Part shown: positions 1 to 11,214 of the stretch, in pieces
Layout of the letters: every line of letters begins with the position of its first letter
Numbering within the stretch: the first letter of the stretch is position 1
DNA from: Panax quinquefolius
Taxonomy: Eukaryota; Streptophyta; Magnoliopsida; Apiales; Araliaceae
Direction of reading: 5' to 3'
Assembly (NCBI GenBank): GCA_020205615.1
Contig: CM035170.1
Span: forward strand, 120,537,674 to 120,601,673
DNA: 64,000 nt
Program-made: the position numbers and the translations under genes
The notes under the pieces: model-generated
Database searches by the model: none
Seen by the model: the letters and a program-made list of their open reading frames with translations, nothing else
Told to the model about the DNA's origin: nothing

Positions 1-784
1 TTATTATTAAATAGAAGCCTTAGGAAAAAAATGGATACCTGACAAATTTGTTAATCGTTATTTGATAATATTTTTTTATAATTTATTTTTATTTAATATT
101 TTGGTTTCTAAATTTGCTAATATATATATTTTTTTAACAAGTAGTAGTTTTTGCTTTCGAACCCCAGTAATTAGTCTCTTTGTTGCATTTAGTTTTTTTA
201 TCCATGGTACGCTGATGAAATGTGTAGAGAGAAGACATGCTAACTATAACCAAAGCAGATTGAGGTCCAAATTATACTTTTTATGATTCTTTTCTAATAT
301 CTCCTGGAATGAGTTCAACTTCAAAAATTAATCTGGCCATGAGAAAGTGCCCATGTCCAGCCAAGAAAAATTTAAAGTGCAAATCTTTTAATTGAAAATT
401 TGGGAATAGGTATAAAAGGTTTTTGGATACTGGTTTCGAAATATATTACCAAATGTACATATATGTATATTCTTGTGACATGCCGTTTGGATATACGTTT
501 ACTTGAAACTGCTTGTTTTTTATTTTGTTATTATTAATTATTTGCAGAACCATATTTTTATTGCTATGGATAACTGTTTATGGCTGGCTGTGGCAACCCG
601 TTTGAGGAATTGCTTTAACAGCTATTTCTCAGATTCTACTATTTTGCTTGGCGGGAATAGATATGAATGGGCAAAAGATGAACGACTTGAATTCTTTCTA
701 TTTTCTAAGAATAGAAGTAATTTCAAAGGGATTTATACATAATTTTATGTCATTTTATTAGAAAAGTCTTCCTATTTATTTTAG
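1..784. other. AT-rich intergenic sequence, no gene recognised
   Basis: The stretch is strongly AT-rich with short random open frames. A 79-codon open frame at 503-742 resembles no family I know and lacks a clear splice or start context. It could hold decayed upstream exons of the tRNA nucleotidyltransferase relic that follows, but I see no conserved motif that shows this. Confidence 0.4.
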
Positions 785-994
785 GTGGTTGAGTTCTTAT
801 TATTTTCTTCTTTTACAATTTTCCTTCATCGTGTGTATCTTATTTCGAGTAATCTTGTTGCAGCTTCTAGGCGAAGAATGTTATGATATTGATATTGCTC
901 TTGACAACATGTTGGGTAGAGAGTTTTGTGAAATAGTGAATGAATATTTAATACACACGGGGGAAGTGTCCCATGAAATTGCCGTCATTCCAAG
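785..994 (+). pseudogene. CCA-adding tRNA nucleotidyltransferase, one-exon relic
   Basis: An exon-like block at 864-994 follows an acceptor (TTGTTGCAG) and ends at a donor (AAG|GTAGAA). It translates to LLGEECYDIDIALDNMLG and on to a VIPR end, which matches the nucleotidyltransferase core of plant tRNA CCA-adding enzymes. The DxD metal-binding pair (DID) is visible. In the family, this exon follows a GGWVRDK segment. At 785-796 a similar string is present, but its Trp codon reads TGA. I find no downstream exons (head, neck and body domains) before the copia remnant at 2.7 kb, so this is a truncated copy and not a working gene. The exon identity is fairly secure. The assignment of 785-796 is tentative. 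Confidence 0.65.
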
Positions 995-2730
995 GTAGAA
1001 TCTTTTACTTTTACTTCATTTTAATATTTGGAAATTTTGTTTGTGTTGTCACTTTACTTTGCTCCAAATTATGTATTTCCCTGTTCAAAAATATAAGTTT
1101 ATTATTTACTTTTGGAACAAGTAGTCAACTTGGGATATTTTCAAAAAATTGATGGGATCCTTTAAAATTATAAAACAATGAATTTAGATAGTTTACAATA
1201 TTCATCATTGTATTGTATTGTATTGACTAAATTTAAATTAGTTTATATCAATTTTGATTTCAAAAATGTCTCAACTTGACTTTTTAAAAGTTAATAATAT
1301 TCTTATATTTCAAACAAGAGGGAATTTTAATTTTAATTTCAAACCGATTCAGTCATTCAGTCCTAAACAAACAACCCCTAACTCTTCCTCTCTCATCTCT
1401 TAATCTCTTAATCTAGACTTATACTATGAGATGGGTATCACAAAAAATTAAAATAATCTAGGCCTAATATATGGTATAGTTGGTATGGTAATAAATCTAA
1501 GATGGGTATCCTCTCTTTTCTCCCCCATCTCTATCTCCTCGTACTCTTATTTTTTTTTATTCCAATTTTGGCGATGGTGATGCTGTGTTTTTGTTGTGGG
1601 TGGTGGCAATGGGCGACAGTGAGTGGGACAGCTATGGACGACAGTGGTGGCGATGGTCTCCAATATTTTTTTTCTTTTTTTTTGTGTTATAGATCTAGGT
1701 GTTGATAAGTAGTAGTACTGATGATGAAAGATGGTGGGCGGGTGGAATTTGTCGTGCATGTGGTGGAAATATCAGATATCAGTCCATTGATTTGGTAAAT
1801 TATCCACCGCCCCCTTCTGCTCTTCTCTTTCTGCTGTTTTTTTAAAAAAAATTCAAGTGGGAATAAATTGATTTATTATCTTAGAAATTAGAATAAACCA
1901 TTAAATTACTATAACTGGTACAACCGGTTCGTCTCAGTAAATATCGAACCATCAAAACTATTTTCCATTCCTGATCCCGATCCCGAATATCCCATATATA
2001 TCGGTTACATATACCGATCCCGGACCGATTGCCATTTGTGCCGAACCTATTGGTTCGAACAGGTACAATTTGACCAAATACCGATAATACTGAAAAAATT
2101 ACCCACCCCCCCAGGCTAGACTCGATTCGGGTTATAGTTGGTATTGAACAAATTATTTTATTCATTTATAGGTATGTTCAGTTCTCATCGTTTATATCGT
2201 CTGCAACAGTAGTGTTTTTGTGCGTTGGAACAAACGCACTCCATCACTTTTGGAGTGTTGCGTTTGGACTCTAAACACAACGTTTGAGAATACTAAATGG
2301 CTCTGACTTGAGCCTCAGCTCCTTCAAATTCTTCAAAACACAGTTGGTTTTCGGAGATGACTTGATAGCTTAACATTTTATTTGGTATTAATTTTATTTC
2401 CTTCTATTTCGGCTGAGTGGGACACATTCCATAAGGATATTAGGCGCACGTCACGTTATAACGACTATTTACAATTATAGAGCAGCTACTTCTTTGTCTC
2501 ACTTGCTTTATCCGGATTTGTTGTGCATGCGTTGTAACTTTTGTCTTCATGCTCAACGATTTGATATATAACGTAGAGTTAGTTTTTACAAAACCTTTTA
2601 ACTCTACGACACCTTGCTACTCGACGATTCACTGTGCGAACTCCTCCACTATACATACCACTCAACAAACTTTGTTGAACTTGACCACTCCTTGATTTCT
2701 TCCTGCAAAGTTAGTAATCTTTAGGGCATA
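995..2730. other. Intergenic DNA, no gene recognised
   Basis: AT-rich sequence with pyrimidine-rich and purine-rich patches. Short frames at 1502-1705 (+), 1547-1759 (-) and 1881-2165 (-) are low-complexity. The patch around 1970-2060 repeats CCGATCCCG-like words. The 2200-2730 part may be the 3' flank or LTR of the copia remnant that ends at 2731, but I cannot define an LTR boundary. Confidence 0.4.
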
Positions 2731-3812
2731 ATACTAAGGATGCAAATTTAACATACCTAACTCACTAATTAACTTATTAAATCAGGATTCGTCTAAGCAA
2801 TGTTCTAAAAGGCGCTAGGCGGGCGGCGGGCGGCCTAGGGGGCCTAGGCGGGAATTTTTATTTTTAGCCAATTTTAATATTTTATCTTACATTTATCCAA
2901 ACAAAACAATAATTTAAAGCAAAACAATCTATAATAAAGATAATAAAGGTCTTTGCTTAAAGTTCAAAAACATAACCATATTTGCTAATGTCAAAGGTCA
3001 AACACAAACATGCAATTGTTCAAAGTTCGAACATATTTTTAACGTATTAGTTTTATTCATAAATAAGGTTACTATTAAATAATAAAATTTAAAATTTCAA
3101 GAATTTAATTCAATATTAACACTTAAGAAACTAAACATAAATTTATAAATTATATTGAATTGAACTAAATATTACAAATGTATCATCATTTATATAATTT
3201 GAAGTTGGTACAAGTTCAAAAAATTACAACTATAATAAAATTATTCATTTCGACTTGATATTGTTCACTTCTTGTTGTGATTTGATATATTACAACCTGA
3301 ATTATGAATATGGTAAATCATTAGAAAAATAAATATATCGAAGATCTGCTTTGGGTAGTTATTAAAATAAAAAAACTCTCACTTTAGGCCTCGCTTAATT
3401 TCTTGGAGGATTTTTTTTTGCATTGAAACTTGGTGTGAGGCGCCGGGGGGCCTAGCGCGCTAAGCAAGGCGCCAAGGGGGCTAAGCGCTGGGTGGGGATT
3501 TTTAGAACACTGCGTCTAAGGGTTTGCTAAAAATATCAGCTAGTTGATTTTCAGTTAAGATGAAATGCAATGATATATTTATATTTTGAACATGATCTCT
3601 AATAAAATGGTATCTAATATCTATATGTTTAGTCCTAGAATGCATGAAAGGATTATGTGTTATAGCTATAACACTAGTATTATCTAGGAATAGATTTAAA
3701 CTCAAACCCATAGTCATCTAGCTGATTCTTCATCCATAGAATTTGAGCACAGTAGCTACCAGCAACAATATACTCAACTTCTGCAGTTGAAGTTGACACT
3801 TGACACTTGAAA
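2731..3812 (-). mobile_element. Ty1/copia retrotransposon remnant (RNase H and pol C-terminus)
   Basis: On the minus strand, about 3800 to 3720 reads as the copia RNase H region (STAEVEYIVAG, then CAQILWMKNQL). It continues at 3517-3690 in another frame with DNTSVIAITHNP, HSRTKHIDIRYHFIRDHV and ENQLADIFSKPLD. After the inserted MITE the same protein resumes at 2790 with a LDES...FNKLISELGMLNLHP tail and a natural TAG stop near 2731. These are hallmark motifs of the Ty1/copia pol C-terminus. There is one frameshift near 3700 and one CGA-to-TGA-like stop in the tail. Everything upstream (gag, protease, integrase, most of RT) is missing, so the copy is dead. Confidence 0.85.
2798..3512. mobile_element. 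hAT-type MITE with 8-bp target site duplication
   Basis: A 715-bp element begins CAATGTTCTAAAA and ends TTTTAGAACACTG, giving 13-bp terminal inverted repeats with one mismatch. It is flanked by perfect 8-bp direct repeats CGTCTAAG at 2790-2797 and 3513-3520. The 8-bp duplication is typical of hAT transposition. Just inside both ends are GC-rich blocks rich in GGCGC and CCTAGGCG words (2810-2850 and 3440-3490), while the middle is AT-rich and non-coding. It interrupts the copia pol frame, which reads through once the element and one duplication are removed. It has no transposase, so it is non-autonomous. Confidence 0.85.
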
Positions 3813-4484
3813 GTCCAATCGTAACCTAGAATGAGGGATTGAATAGATTATTATTGGTTAAAAAATTATCTTAGACCTTTTTGAATTTTTAGTTGATTAA
3901 TCTTAAATGTTAGAAATTAATATGCAAAACAGTAAAGATTCAATCACACAATGCATATATCTAGATTTGTCTGGTTCACAACATACATCTTAGGTATGTT
4001 GCTATGTCCAGTCTCAAGCTTCTCTCGAGTAATTGAGATCCTATTACTCTCAGTAATAAATACTCCTTCAACAGTCAGAGAAGATTTTACGAAGTTTTAA
4101 AGATCAACTTTCAACTATATACAACTAACTATCTTAAACAGTAAGCTCTCAGCTCCCTACTCAAGCTTAGTTGCACTCCTTTGAGTTCAGTTATACTTTA
4201 TGATCTTGTTTTGAAACGATAACTTCTTCCTCATCTCACAAGTACACTAAAGACTCAACTCCTAGTACTTGACCTCTCTAAGACTCTGGTCTTAGTGAAA
4301 GAATTACTCGTCTTTCTGACAATTACATAAAATAAACTGACTACCTTTTTCTCTTTTTACAAAAGTTTTGTCAGAAATATGTTTTTAAGGAAAGCGAGAT
4401 AAAATTTAAATACAGATGTATACAAGTTTAAATAACTTTTATATTAGATATTTCTTAAATAAGCAAATAATTGTTAAAGATCGG

Positions 4485-4485
<1 letters not shown>
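3813..4485. other. Intergenic DNA, no gene recognised
   Basis: AT-rich sequence without a coding frame. The motif near 3826-3850 (aacctagaatgagggattg) recalls boundary sequence of decayed plant transposons, but I cannot define ends or a family. Confidence 0.3.

Positions 4486-4554
<69 letters not shown>
4486..4554. repeat. (TA)n microsatellite
   Basis: About 34 uninterrupted AT dinucleotides. A further TA run at about 4896-4918 lies on the other side of the adjoining MITE, so both probably come from one tract split by the insertion. Confidence 0.9.
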
Positions 4555-4557
<3 letters not shown>

Positions 4558-4821
4558 GATCTGTAGGATCCTTTTCTTAAAATAAGGACTTTTTTTTTTT
4601 TTTTTTTAAAACAACTAAAAAAAAAAGTTTAATATTTTATGGAACTGAAATTTTTATATAATACAGTGTTTTGGATGTGATTTGGATACGTATAACAAAA
4701 TAGGTATGTATAGTGCATGCGGTATCGTATACATACATTTTTTAATATAGGTATCAAATTACGCCTCTAAACATTATATTATGGAAAATTTCAGATTCCA
4801 TAAAATATTAAACTTTTAGTT

Positions 4822-4853
<32 letters not shown>

Positions 4854-4896
4854 TTCCTCATTTTAAGAAAGTAAGGATCCTACTTGATCATTTTGT
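4555..4896. mobile_element. MITE with about 100-bp terminal inverted repeats
   Basis: The left arm (about 4563-4665) and the right arm (about 4780-4883) are reverse complements. Both carry GTAGGATCC, a TTCTTAAAAT word, a long T (or A) homopolymer, AAAACAACTAAAA and AAAGTTTAATATTTTATGGA. The homopolymer length differs between arms. The centre is about 100 bp and non-coding. TA-repeat DNA lies on both sides, which fits insertion into a (TA)n tract. The precise outer limit and any duplicated target are obscured by that tract, so the superfamily (Mutator-like or Tc1/Mariner-like) is open. Confidence 0.7.
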
Positions 4897-5440
4897 ATAT
4901 ATATATATATATATATATAGACTTTTATATTTATGTGAATATATTTTTGTATAAGCGAGATATATATTTATGCTCGATTATAAAAGTTTATATAACTTTA
5001 TATTTGTGTGAATATGCTACATGTAAGCATATATATGAAATTAAGCTTAGGTCAAAGATACTTATGTATAAAGGATATTTAATTTAGTGCGGATTTATAG
5101 AAGTTTATTTTTCATTTATACATAAAGAATGTATTTTATGTCAAGCAGATAAAAATTTGATTTTAGATATAAAAGTTTAAATATTTTTTATAGTGAGTGA
5201 TATGCTTCTTTTAAGCAAATATATTCAATGATGTTTATGATATAAAGTTTAAATAATTTTTATATTATGCAACAAGTATTTATGGATTCTTGAGTTTATG
5301 TTCAAATACTTGTAATGACAGTTATCAAGTATAATAAATAAATTGATTAAATAATACTTGATATAACAAACAAATTTGTTTAACTCAAAATAGATATAAT
5401 AATATTTTTGATGGATGATGTGAATACGTAAAATATGACC
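4897..5440. other. AT-rich DNA, no gene recognised
   Basis: Very AT-rich with repeated short words such as AAGTTTATATAACTTTATA. A 67-codon frame at 4884-5087 is simple AT-repeat translation and is not a gene. Confidence 0.4.
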
Positions 5441-5745
5441 ACTTAGAATTTTACAGAATGTTCAGATGATTTCCTTAATTTGAAGGATTATCTCCGAGTT
5501 TTCGGTGTTCAAGTACTGACCAAATTTATAGTTTCACAACTAATATTTATATAAATATTTTCGATAGATCACTTAGAATTTTAAAGACCGTTCAGATGAC
5601 TTCCTTAATTTGAAGGATTATCTTCGAATTTTTGATGTCTAAGTACTGATCTATTGTATGATATTTATAAAAATAAACTATATTAATAAAAAATCATTTA
5701 GGATTTTAAAGACGGTTCAGATGATTTCCTTATCTTTTATTTGTT
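5441..5745. repeat. Imperfect tandem repeat, about 125-bp unit, 2.5 copies
   Basis: Units start near 5441, 5569 and 5692. Each has CACTTAGAATTTTAAAGA (third copy CATTTAGGATTTTAAAGA), then GTTCAGATGAYTTCCTTA. The first two continue with TTTGAAGGATTATC and TCTAAGTACTGAT-like words. No coding frame spans it. It is probably part of an unrecognised decayed element. Confidence 0.65.
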
Positions 5746-7777
5746 TGTGAATTGACAAATTGAAATGAACTTAAAAACCTTCTATTTATAGAATTTTAGA
5801 GTCAATGAAATACCGATTCGATCCGAGCTCTCTTATCAAGGGCTTGAATTTGTTGTTTTAAAAATAAAAGGCTCAGATAAAATATAGTATGATCACACGG
5901 ATTGAAATTCAAAATGATTTAGCTCACTCAAAATTAGCCTTCCCGGTAAACATTTCTTCCGATTTCTTATCACATGGTCAAACTAGCAATTAATAAGCAC
6001 ATGTTCATTTAATCCTTCAAATTCTCAGCACATGCTTGCTAGCCTACAGTCAAAAGGCTTTAAGCCTTCGCCTTTTCTTCCTTCACACACAGTCACATAT
6101 GCACAAATTTAAAATTTCCAAGCTCCCCTTAACTTTCGGATAATTTGAAGACAAAAAATCTTATGCTTTTTGTAATTTTTTTTACTCTTTTATAAAATAA
6201 TTTTAATATATAATATATATTTTTGAAAGCTTTGGTGAATAAAAATCATTTAAGAATAATAAGAGTTTTCTTACTATAAGAAATGTTATTTTATAAATTA
6301 ATTTCTTTAACACTTGATATTAAATTATCAAAATTATTAATTCAATAAAATTAAAAAATATTTTTAATCAAAAAAAAATATTAATTCAATAAAATTAGAA
6401 ACATTCTCTATTGTTTTTATTTGGTCTTTCATTTGGGGTTGGTTATATTAGAACACTGGATGGTATGACCAGCCACTTGCTCTCACCGCTTGCTGCGCCT
6501 ATTCATCACTCCTCCTCGCTATATTCCTTTTTTTTTTTGGGACATATATTTTCCTTTCTTCTCAGTGCTTCTGCTGCAATAACACTAGTAAGGTTCCCCG
6601 ATCTGGGTGTGGCCGGACGGGGGTTCAATGTCCCAATTGCAATTGCAGTGTACGTAAAATGGCCTGGCCTGGGCTGGCCTGGCATTCAAGAGTCGGGATG
6701 TTTCTTCTGCTTGGAGAATGGCTCGGTTATGTCGATACAGATTATTTGGTTGCATTTGCAAAGGCTAATGACCACAATATCCCCCGCGGCACAACTGTTT
6801 ACCACAAGTTACTTTACATTACTTATCATGTTGTCTGTCACATCAGGTTAAATCGTTGTAATGTTTAGTACGTGTCTATTTATTGAAAAATAGTTAGAAA
6901 ATTTTAAAGAACAGAGGGTATATTTTTATGATTTTTGTGATCTGCATCTGTTGGAGGAGGGTAAACCAATTGATCCAATCTCTACCACAAGGGTTTAATG
7001 GACCATATGCCATTCATTCAATGTGATTCTTGGAATCTCAAGGGATTCGTAAAGTAAGTGGTTTGACGAGATGTGATCATTGCTTCTTCTGGTTATTTAT
7101 ATCTCCTGGGTCGATCATAAACTTGGGAATTTTCCCAATAATAATACTAGTAATATGAATATGCTCACTAATGACCACAAAATCCCCTGCGGATCTAATC
7201 CACAGCTTGTTAAGCGCAATTTATATTGCTTATCGTCAGTTGACACGTCAGGCATTTAGCATTTATGATGTTTAGTATGGCATTTAGCATTTAGTATATT
7301 TACATTTGAATTACTATCAAAGTTTTATTTATTGGTGGTTTATTTTATCAATATTTCAAAAATTGTCATGCAGATGATGAGGGGGATTAACCCTAACCCT
7401 CATAGTTATGGGCATGATTTATGTAGAACTCTTGTGCATATCCAATATGGTTTGTTGTCTGTTGATGTTTCATCATCTCAAAGTCAACTGTCTACTTGTC
7501 TGCAGTTTGTTTCTTATTCTAAGTTGGATAAAATTTGCTCTGATTATTTTAATTTCTAGGCAACAACTTTCATTTGTATATTGAGAGGAGTCTTGGGGCA
7601 TAGCTTCTTGTGCAATTCTCACAATATAGGTAGTTATTGATAGTCAACAAGGATAAAATATGCAAAACAGAGTACAGCAGCGCAATCTTTACCGTCTGAG
7701 AGTGAGAGGAGAGTTTATATACACTTCTTTGAGGCAGGCAGAGGATATGAATCTGCATGTCATATCGGAGTTAAGCC
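5746..7777. other. Intergenic DNA upstream of the F-box gene
   Basis: No gene is recognised. The 146-codon open frame at 6411-6851 has no family features and lies in repeat-like sequence. The segment 7150-7777 probably includes the F-box promoter and 5' UTR, with a possible acceptor TTTCTAG at about 7554. No start or TATA box can be assigned with confidence. Confidence 0.4.
6760..7280. repeat. Diverged direct repeat pair (about 110 bp each)
   Basis: 6766-6868 and 7167-7280 share CTAATGACCACAA, ATCCCCYGCGG, TTACTTATCRT-like and GATGTTTAGTAYG words in the same order, with substitutions and indels between them. They look like two diverged copies of one small dispersed element upstream of the F-box gene. 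No terminal repeats or target duplication were found. Confidence 0.5.
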
Positions 7778-9039
7778 ATGAAGAAGATCAGAATCAAAAG
7801 AAGCCGAACAACCAAATCAAATATATCTGCTGAAATAATTGTTTCCAATGAAGACCTTTTAATGGAAATCCTCTTGCATCTCCCAATAAGATCACTCATC
7901 TACCTCAAATCTGTATCCAGACATTGGCTCTCTCTCATCACCAACCCCCGCTTCTCTCTCCTCCGCAACCCCCTCTCCCTTCCAGTCTCCGTTCTCTTCC
8001 TCCACCGCTCCTCTTCCCTTGCCAATCCCGTGTACGAGTTTGTTCCTCTAAACAAGAACCACCCCAAAAGCCCAACTAGTGCCCCCTTCAAAACCCTCAC
8101 TTTTGTTAACGACCCTTCTTCTTCAGGCATAAGAATTCTACAATCCTGCAATGGCCTATTGTTATTGTGTTCTAGTCGGTAGTCTGTGGATCAGACTGTA
8201 AATATTACATATACAACCCCACTACTGAAGCAATTCACCACCCTCCCTCAACTTTATGGCGGCGGGGGGGTTTGAGAGATGTTTGTGGTATGAGTTTAGC
8301 TTTTGATCCATCAAAATCACCTCACTACAAAGTTGTTTGTGTTAGACGCTCTGAAATATCTCCCGATCATTTCCAGATTGAGATTTACACATCTGAAACC
8401 GGGCCTTGGAGGGTTTCTGGTCAACCTTTTATTGCACACTCTAATACAAACTTCAAGGGTGGTGTTTATTGGAATGGTTGTATTCATTGGATAAATGATT
8501 GGGGAGTCCCAGATTTCCTGTATTTTAATGTTGATCAAGAGAGACTGGACACAATGCCGATGCCTCCCAATGTTGGTTTTTGGATTGGTAAAAGGGATAT
8601 TTATTTCGGGGAGTCTAATGACCATTTGCATCTTATTGACGTTTATCCTTACTCTGCTCTCTTCAATGTATATGAGATGAAGAGAGATTACTCGGGGTGG
8701 TTTGCCAAGTACGAGGTTGATCTTAATCCGGTTTCTAATGTTTTTTCAGGGATGATTATCAAACTATTTGACCCGAGAGGTGGTGAAATAGATGAAAAGG
8801 ATTATGCGTTTGCTATCCTTTCTCTTGTTAGGAAAGAGAGAGCAGAGGATGATTCTTCTTTCTTGGTGTTGGAGATACCTGGTAAGGCTATACGTTACAA
8901 TCTTGTGGATAAATGTTTGGAGGAGCTATGCGAGTTTGCTCCACTTGGTCCAGCTGATATCGAGTTTTCTGGTGCTTGGTTAAGGTTTGGTGGATACCCA
9001 AAAGCTTTTCAATACATCGAGTCTCTCGCTTGTGTGTGA
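7778..9039 (+). CDS. F-box protein, At5g07610-like (frameshifted as given)
   Basis: The product would be the substrate-recognition subunit of an SCF ubiquitin ligase. It is a single-exon gene of about 420 codons. The F-box lies near residues 22-62 (SNEDLLMEILLHLPIRSL, then KSVSRHWLSLI). The rest is the conserved plant F-box-associated region: ILQSCNGLLLLCSS, YYIYNPTT, MSLAFDPSKSPHYKVVCVR, YFGESNDHLHLIDVY, YEMKRDYSGWF, RYNLVDKCLEELC and a YIESLAC-type end. The ATG at 7778 suits because it places the F-box at the usual N-terminal position. The frame stops at 8180-8182 (CGGTAG) but resumes at once in the next frame. One extra G would reopen it. A second irregular stretch at 8230-8272 stays open but fits the family better in another frame (KQFTTLPQLYGG), suggesting paired compensating indels. 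It is either a young pseudogene or an intact gene with consensus errors. Confidence 0.85.
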
Positions 9040-9639
9040 GAATTACTTTACTACTATTTCCTGGGATTTTAGGCGTGATTGCTTTAGTATCGTGTGTGTT
9101 TGTTTGTTTGTTTGGTTGACTTGTACCCAAGTTTCAAAAATCATTATTACAGGGGTGATTTCAAAGGGAAAAATGTAGTATATATTTGGATGGATCCCAG
9201 AAATATGTTTTAAGAACTTATACATGGGAGTGTGTTATGTTTGTTAAGACCTTGAATATTACTTGCATAAAAAAGAGTTGTATTTCAATTATTTTAGAGA
9301 GTATTGGTGATGTATTTTTATTATATGTTTGTTTTGGAAATATACATTGTTGATTGAGAAAAATGTAATTAGTGTACTATACAAATCCAAGTTTTTTTGA
9401 ATTTTGTTTTATCAGGAATACAATTAATAGTTTTGTTACTGGTTTTGAATTATAAAATTATATCCCATACAAGTGTATCACATTTATATTATTTTATGGA
9501 AACGTTAAGCTATTAGGAGTAGGAGTCATATGCTAGGTTTATTTCAAACTTGAGAATTTTTATCACCTATATCAGTAGCTAGGTAAATAACTGGTATTCC
9601 TTTTGTTTTAGGTCATTGAGAATTAGTATCCTTTCCATT
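9040..9639. other. 3' flank of the F-box gene, no gene recognised
   Basis: AT-rich sequence with TTTGTTTGTTTGTTTGG runs near 9098, probably the 3' UTR and beyond. Possible AATAAA-like signals are not distinctive. Short open frames here are noise. Confidence 0.4.
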
Positions 9640-10087
9640 TCAAATGAAAATGTGAAGTTCTTTCTCCTTTGCTTATAAATTTTTGTATAGAGTAATGTTA
9701 TAGACACGAATTATTTAACGAATATTTTACAAACTGTTGGTATGACATACTCCACCTCAGCATATTGATCAACAAATTGCTTCAATTTCAAATAAAAAAG
9801 TAAAGTTCTCTCTCTTTTGCTTATAAATTCTCGTATAGAGTACTGTTATAGACACAAAATATTTTACAAACTGCTGATGTGGTATACTCCACCTCAGTAT
9901 ATTGATCAACAAATTGCTTCAATGTAATCTTCGGTTTCACACAATATGTTGAGGTGGAGTATGTCACATCAGCAGTTTGTAAAATAATTTATTTTTCTAG
10001 CATTATTCTTCTCGTATGAGTAATGTTATAAACACAAAATATTTTACAAACTGCTGATGTGACATACTCTACCTCAACATATTTTTT
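9640..10087. repeat. Clustered MITE-like repeat with tandem and foldback copies
   Basis: Two direct copies of about 140 bp (near 9640-9785 and 9786-9925) share GCTTATAAATT, TAGAGTAMTGTTATAGACAC, ATTTTACAAACTG, ATACTCCACCTCAG and TTGATCAACAAATTGCTTC. The second copy pairs with an inverted arm at about 9942-10010, and a further direct copy lies at about 10016-10085. The foldback pair has a loop of about 35 bp. The arrangement fits a small inverted-repeat transposon family with copies inserted next to or into each other. No coding frame is present. Confidence 0.65.
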
Positions 10088-11214
10088 AGCTAGAGCCTCA
10101 TGGTTGAGCATTGGAATAATCTTCCGATGGAGCTTGTGATACTTATAGTGCAACGATTAGCTTTCATGAATGATTTTTCAGGTGTATGGAAATCAGCAAC
10201 TATTTCCTTGAACATTAATAAGCCATTAATGGCGCTACCTTCAGGGATTTGATCTTGGGGGGCCAAAATCAAACTTCTAGTCTTCAGACTTTTCAAGATA
10301 AAAGGCTATGCCATTGAGCTTCCCAAGTCTCAATTCTAGAAAAAAATTTCCCACCAATCCTAATTTCTGGCATTATTTCTTCTAACCACATGTCCACAAT
10401 CCCATTGTATTTACAAAACAGTCCATTATCTCCATCAATCCTAATTTCTAGCATTATTTGGGACTTGGGAGTGCATATAAATCTCAATAAAAGCAAATCT
10501 AACAACGCAAATACGCAATGACAAGACTTTGTTTGTTGGTGTGTATTGTGTAGTAGAGAATTGGGGATAATGAAATTAAATGGATTGCCACAAGGCCCAC
10601 AAAACACAAATTTAATCTCACAATTCAAGTGGATGGGCCTTAGTACTTAAAAAAATTTAAAATCTTGGGGGGCATGGCCCCCTGCAAAGATCCGTCCCTG
10701 GCTACCTCCCAAATGAGAAAAATGAATTATGATCATGAAACTCGTCCTCGTGGTTTCTTCAATTTATCAACTGCAAAAACATATATGGCTTAGATTGATC
10801 TTGGGAGCAAATTACGGATGGTTTAATTGTTTTTCTGCTTTAAAGAACCCAAGATTAGTATAGATAGGAGAATAGCTAGGGTTATTCTAATCTTGGCTAT
10901 ATATTTACTGTTTTCTTCGTTCTATTGTTACAGAACAGAAGGATATATTCCAGTTAGTTAGTTTTAGAAGAGCTAGCAATCGTGTAGAAGTGAGCACATT
11001 TTCGAAGCAATTAATTCAAAGGCCGGGCCGACCACGTTATTGAATTTCTGATTTGATACATGCATAGCTATGTTAATTATGAGATGAATCTCTCTCATGA
11101 ATTATTATTAAGTATGAAGCTCTGGGTTCAATTTCTCATTGTCATTGTATAAATAAATGTATCAAATTTAAACACTACTAATAACAAACAATTACAGAAT
11201 TCGATCGGAATATG
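10088..11214. other. Intergenic DNA with a probable transposon fragment
   Basis: At about 10253-10262 and again near 10664-10700 there is CTTGGGGGGCCA or CTTGGGGGGCATGGCCCCC followed by GATCCGTCCCTGGC. Such G-run/C-run ends next to a GGACGGAT word are common in decayed plant transposons. I cannot assign a family or a target duplication. The 111-codon minus-strand frame at 10293-10628 matches nothing I recognise. 10700-11214 is the 3' flank of the Derlin gene. Confidence 0.35.

Noticed and set aside
1502..2165. Overlapping open frames on both strands
   Set aside because: Pyrimidine-rich or repeated-word sequence. The frames overlap on opposite strands and show no conserved motif.
6411..6851. 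146-codon open frame
   Set aside because: No recognisable domain, biased low-complexity content, and it overlaps one arm of a diverged repeat pair.
10293..10628. 111-codon minus-strand open frame
   Set aside because: No family features, and it lies within transposon-like sequence bordered by G-run motifs.
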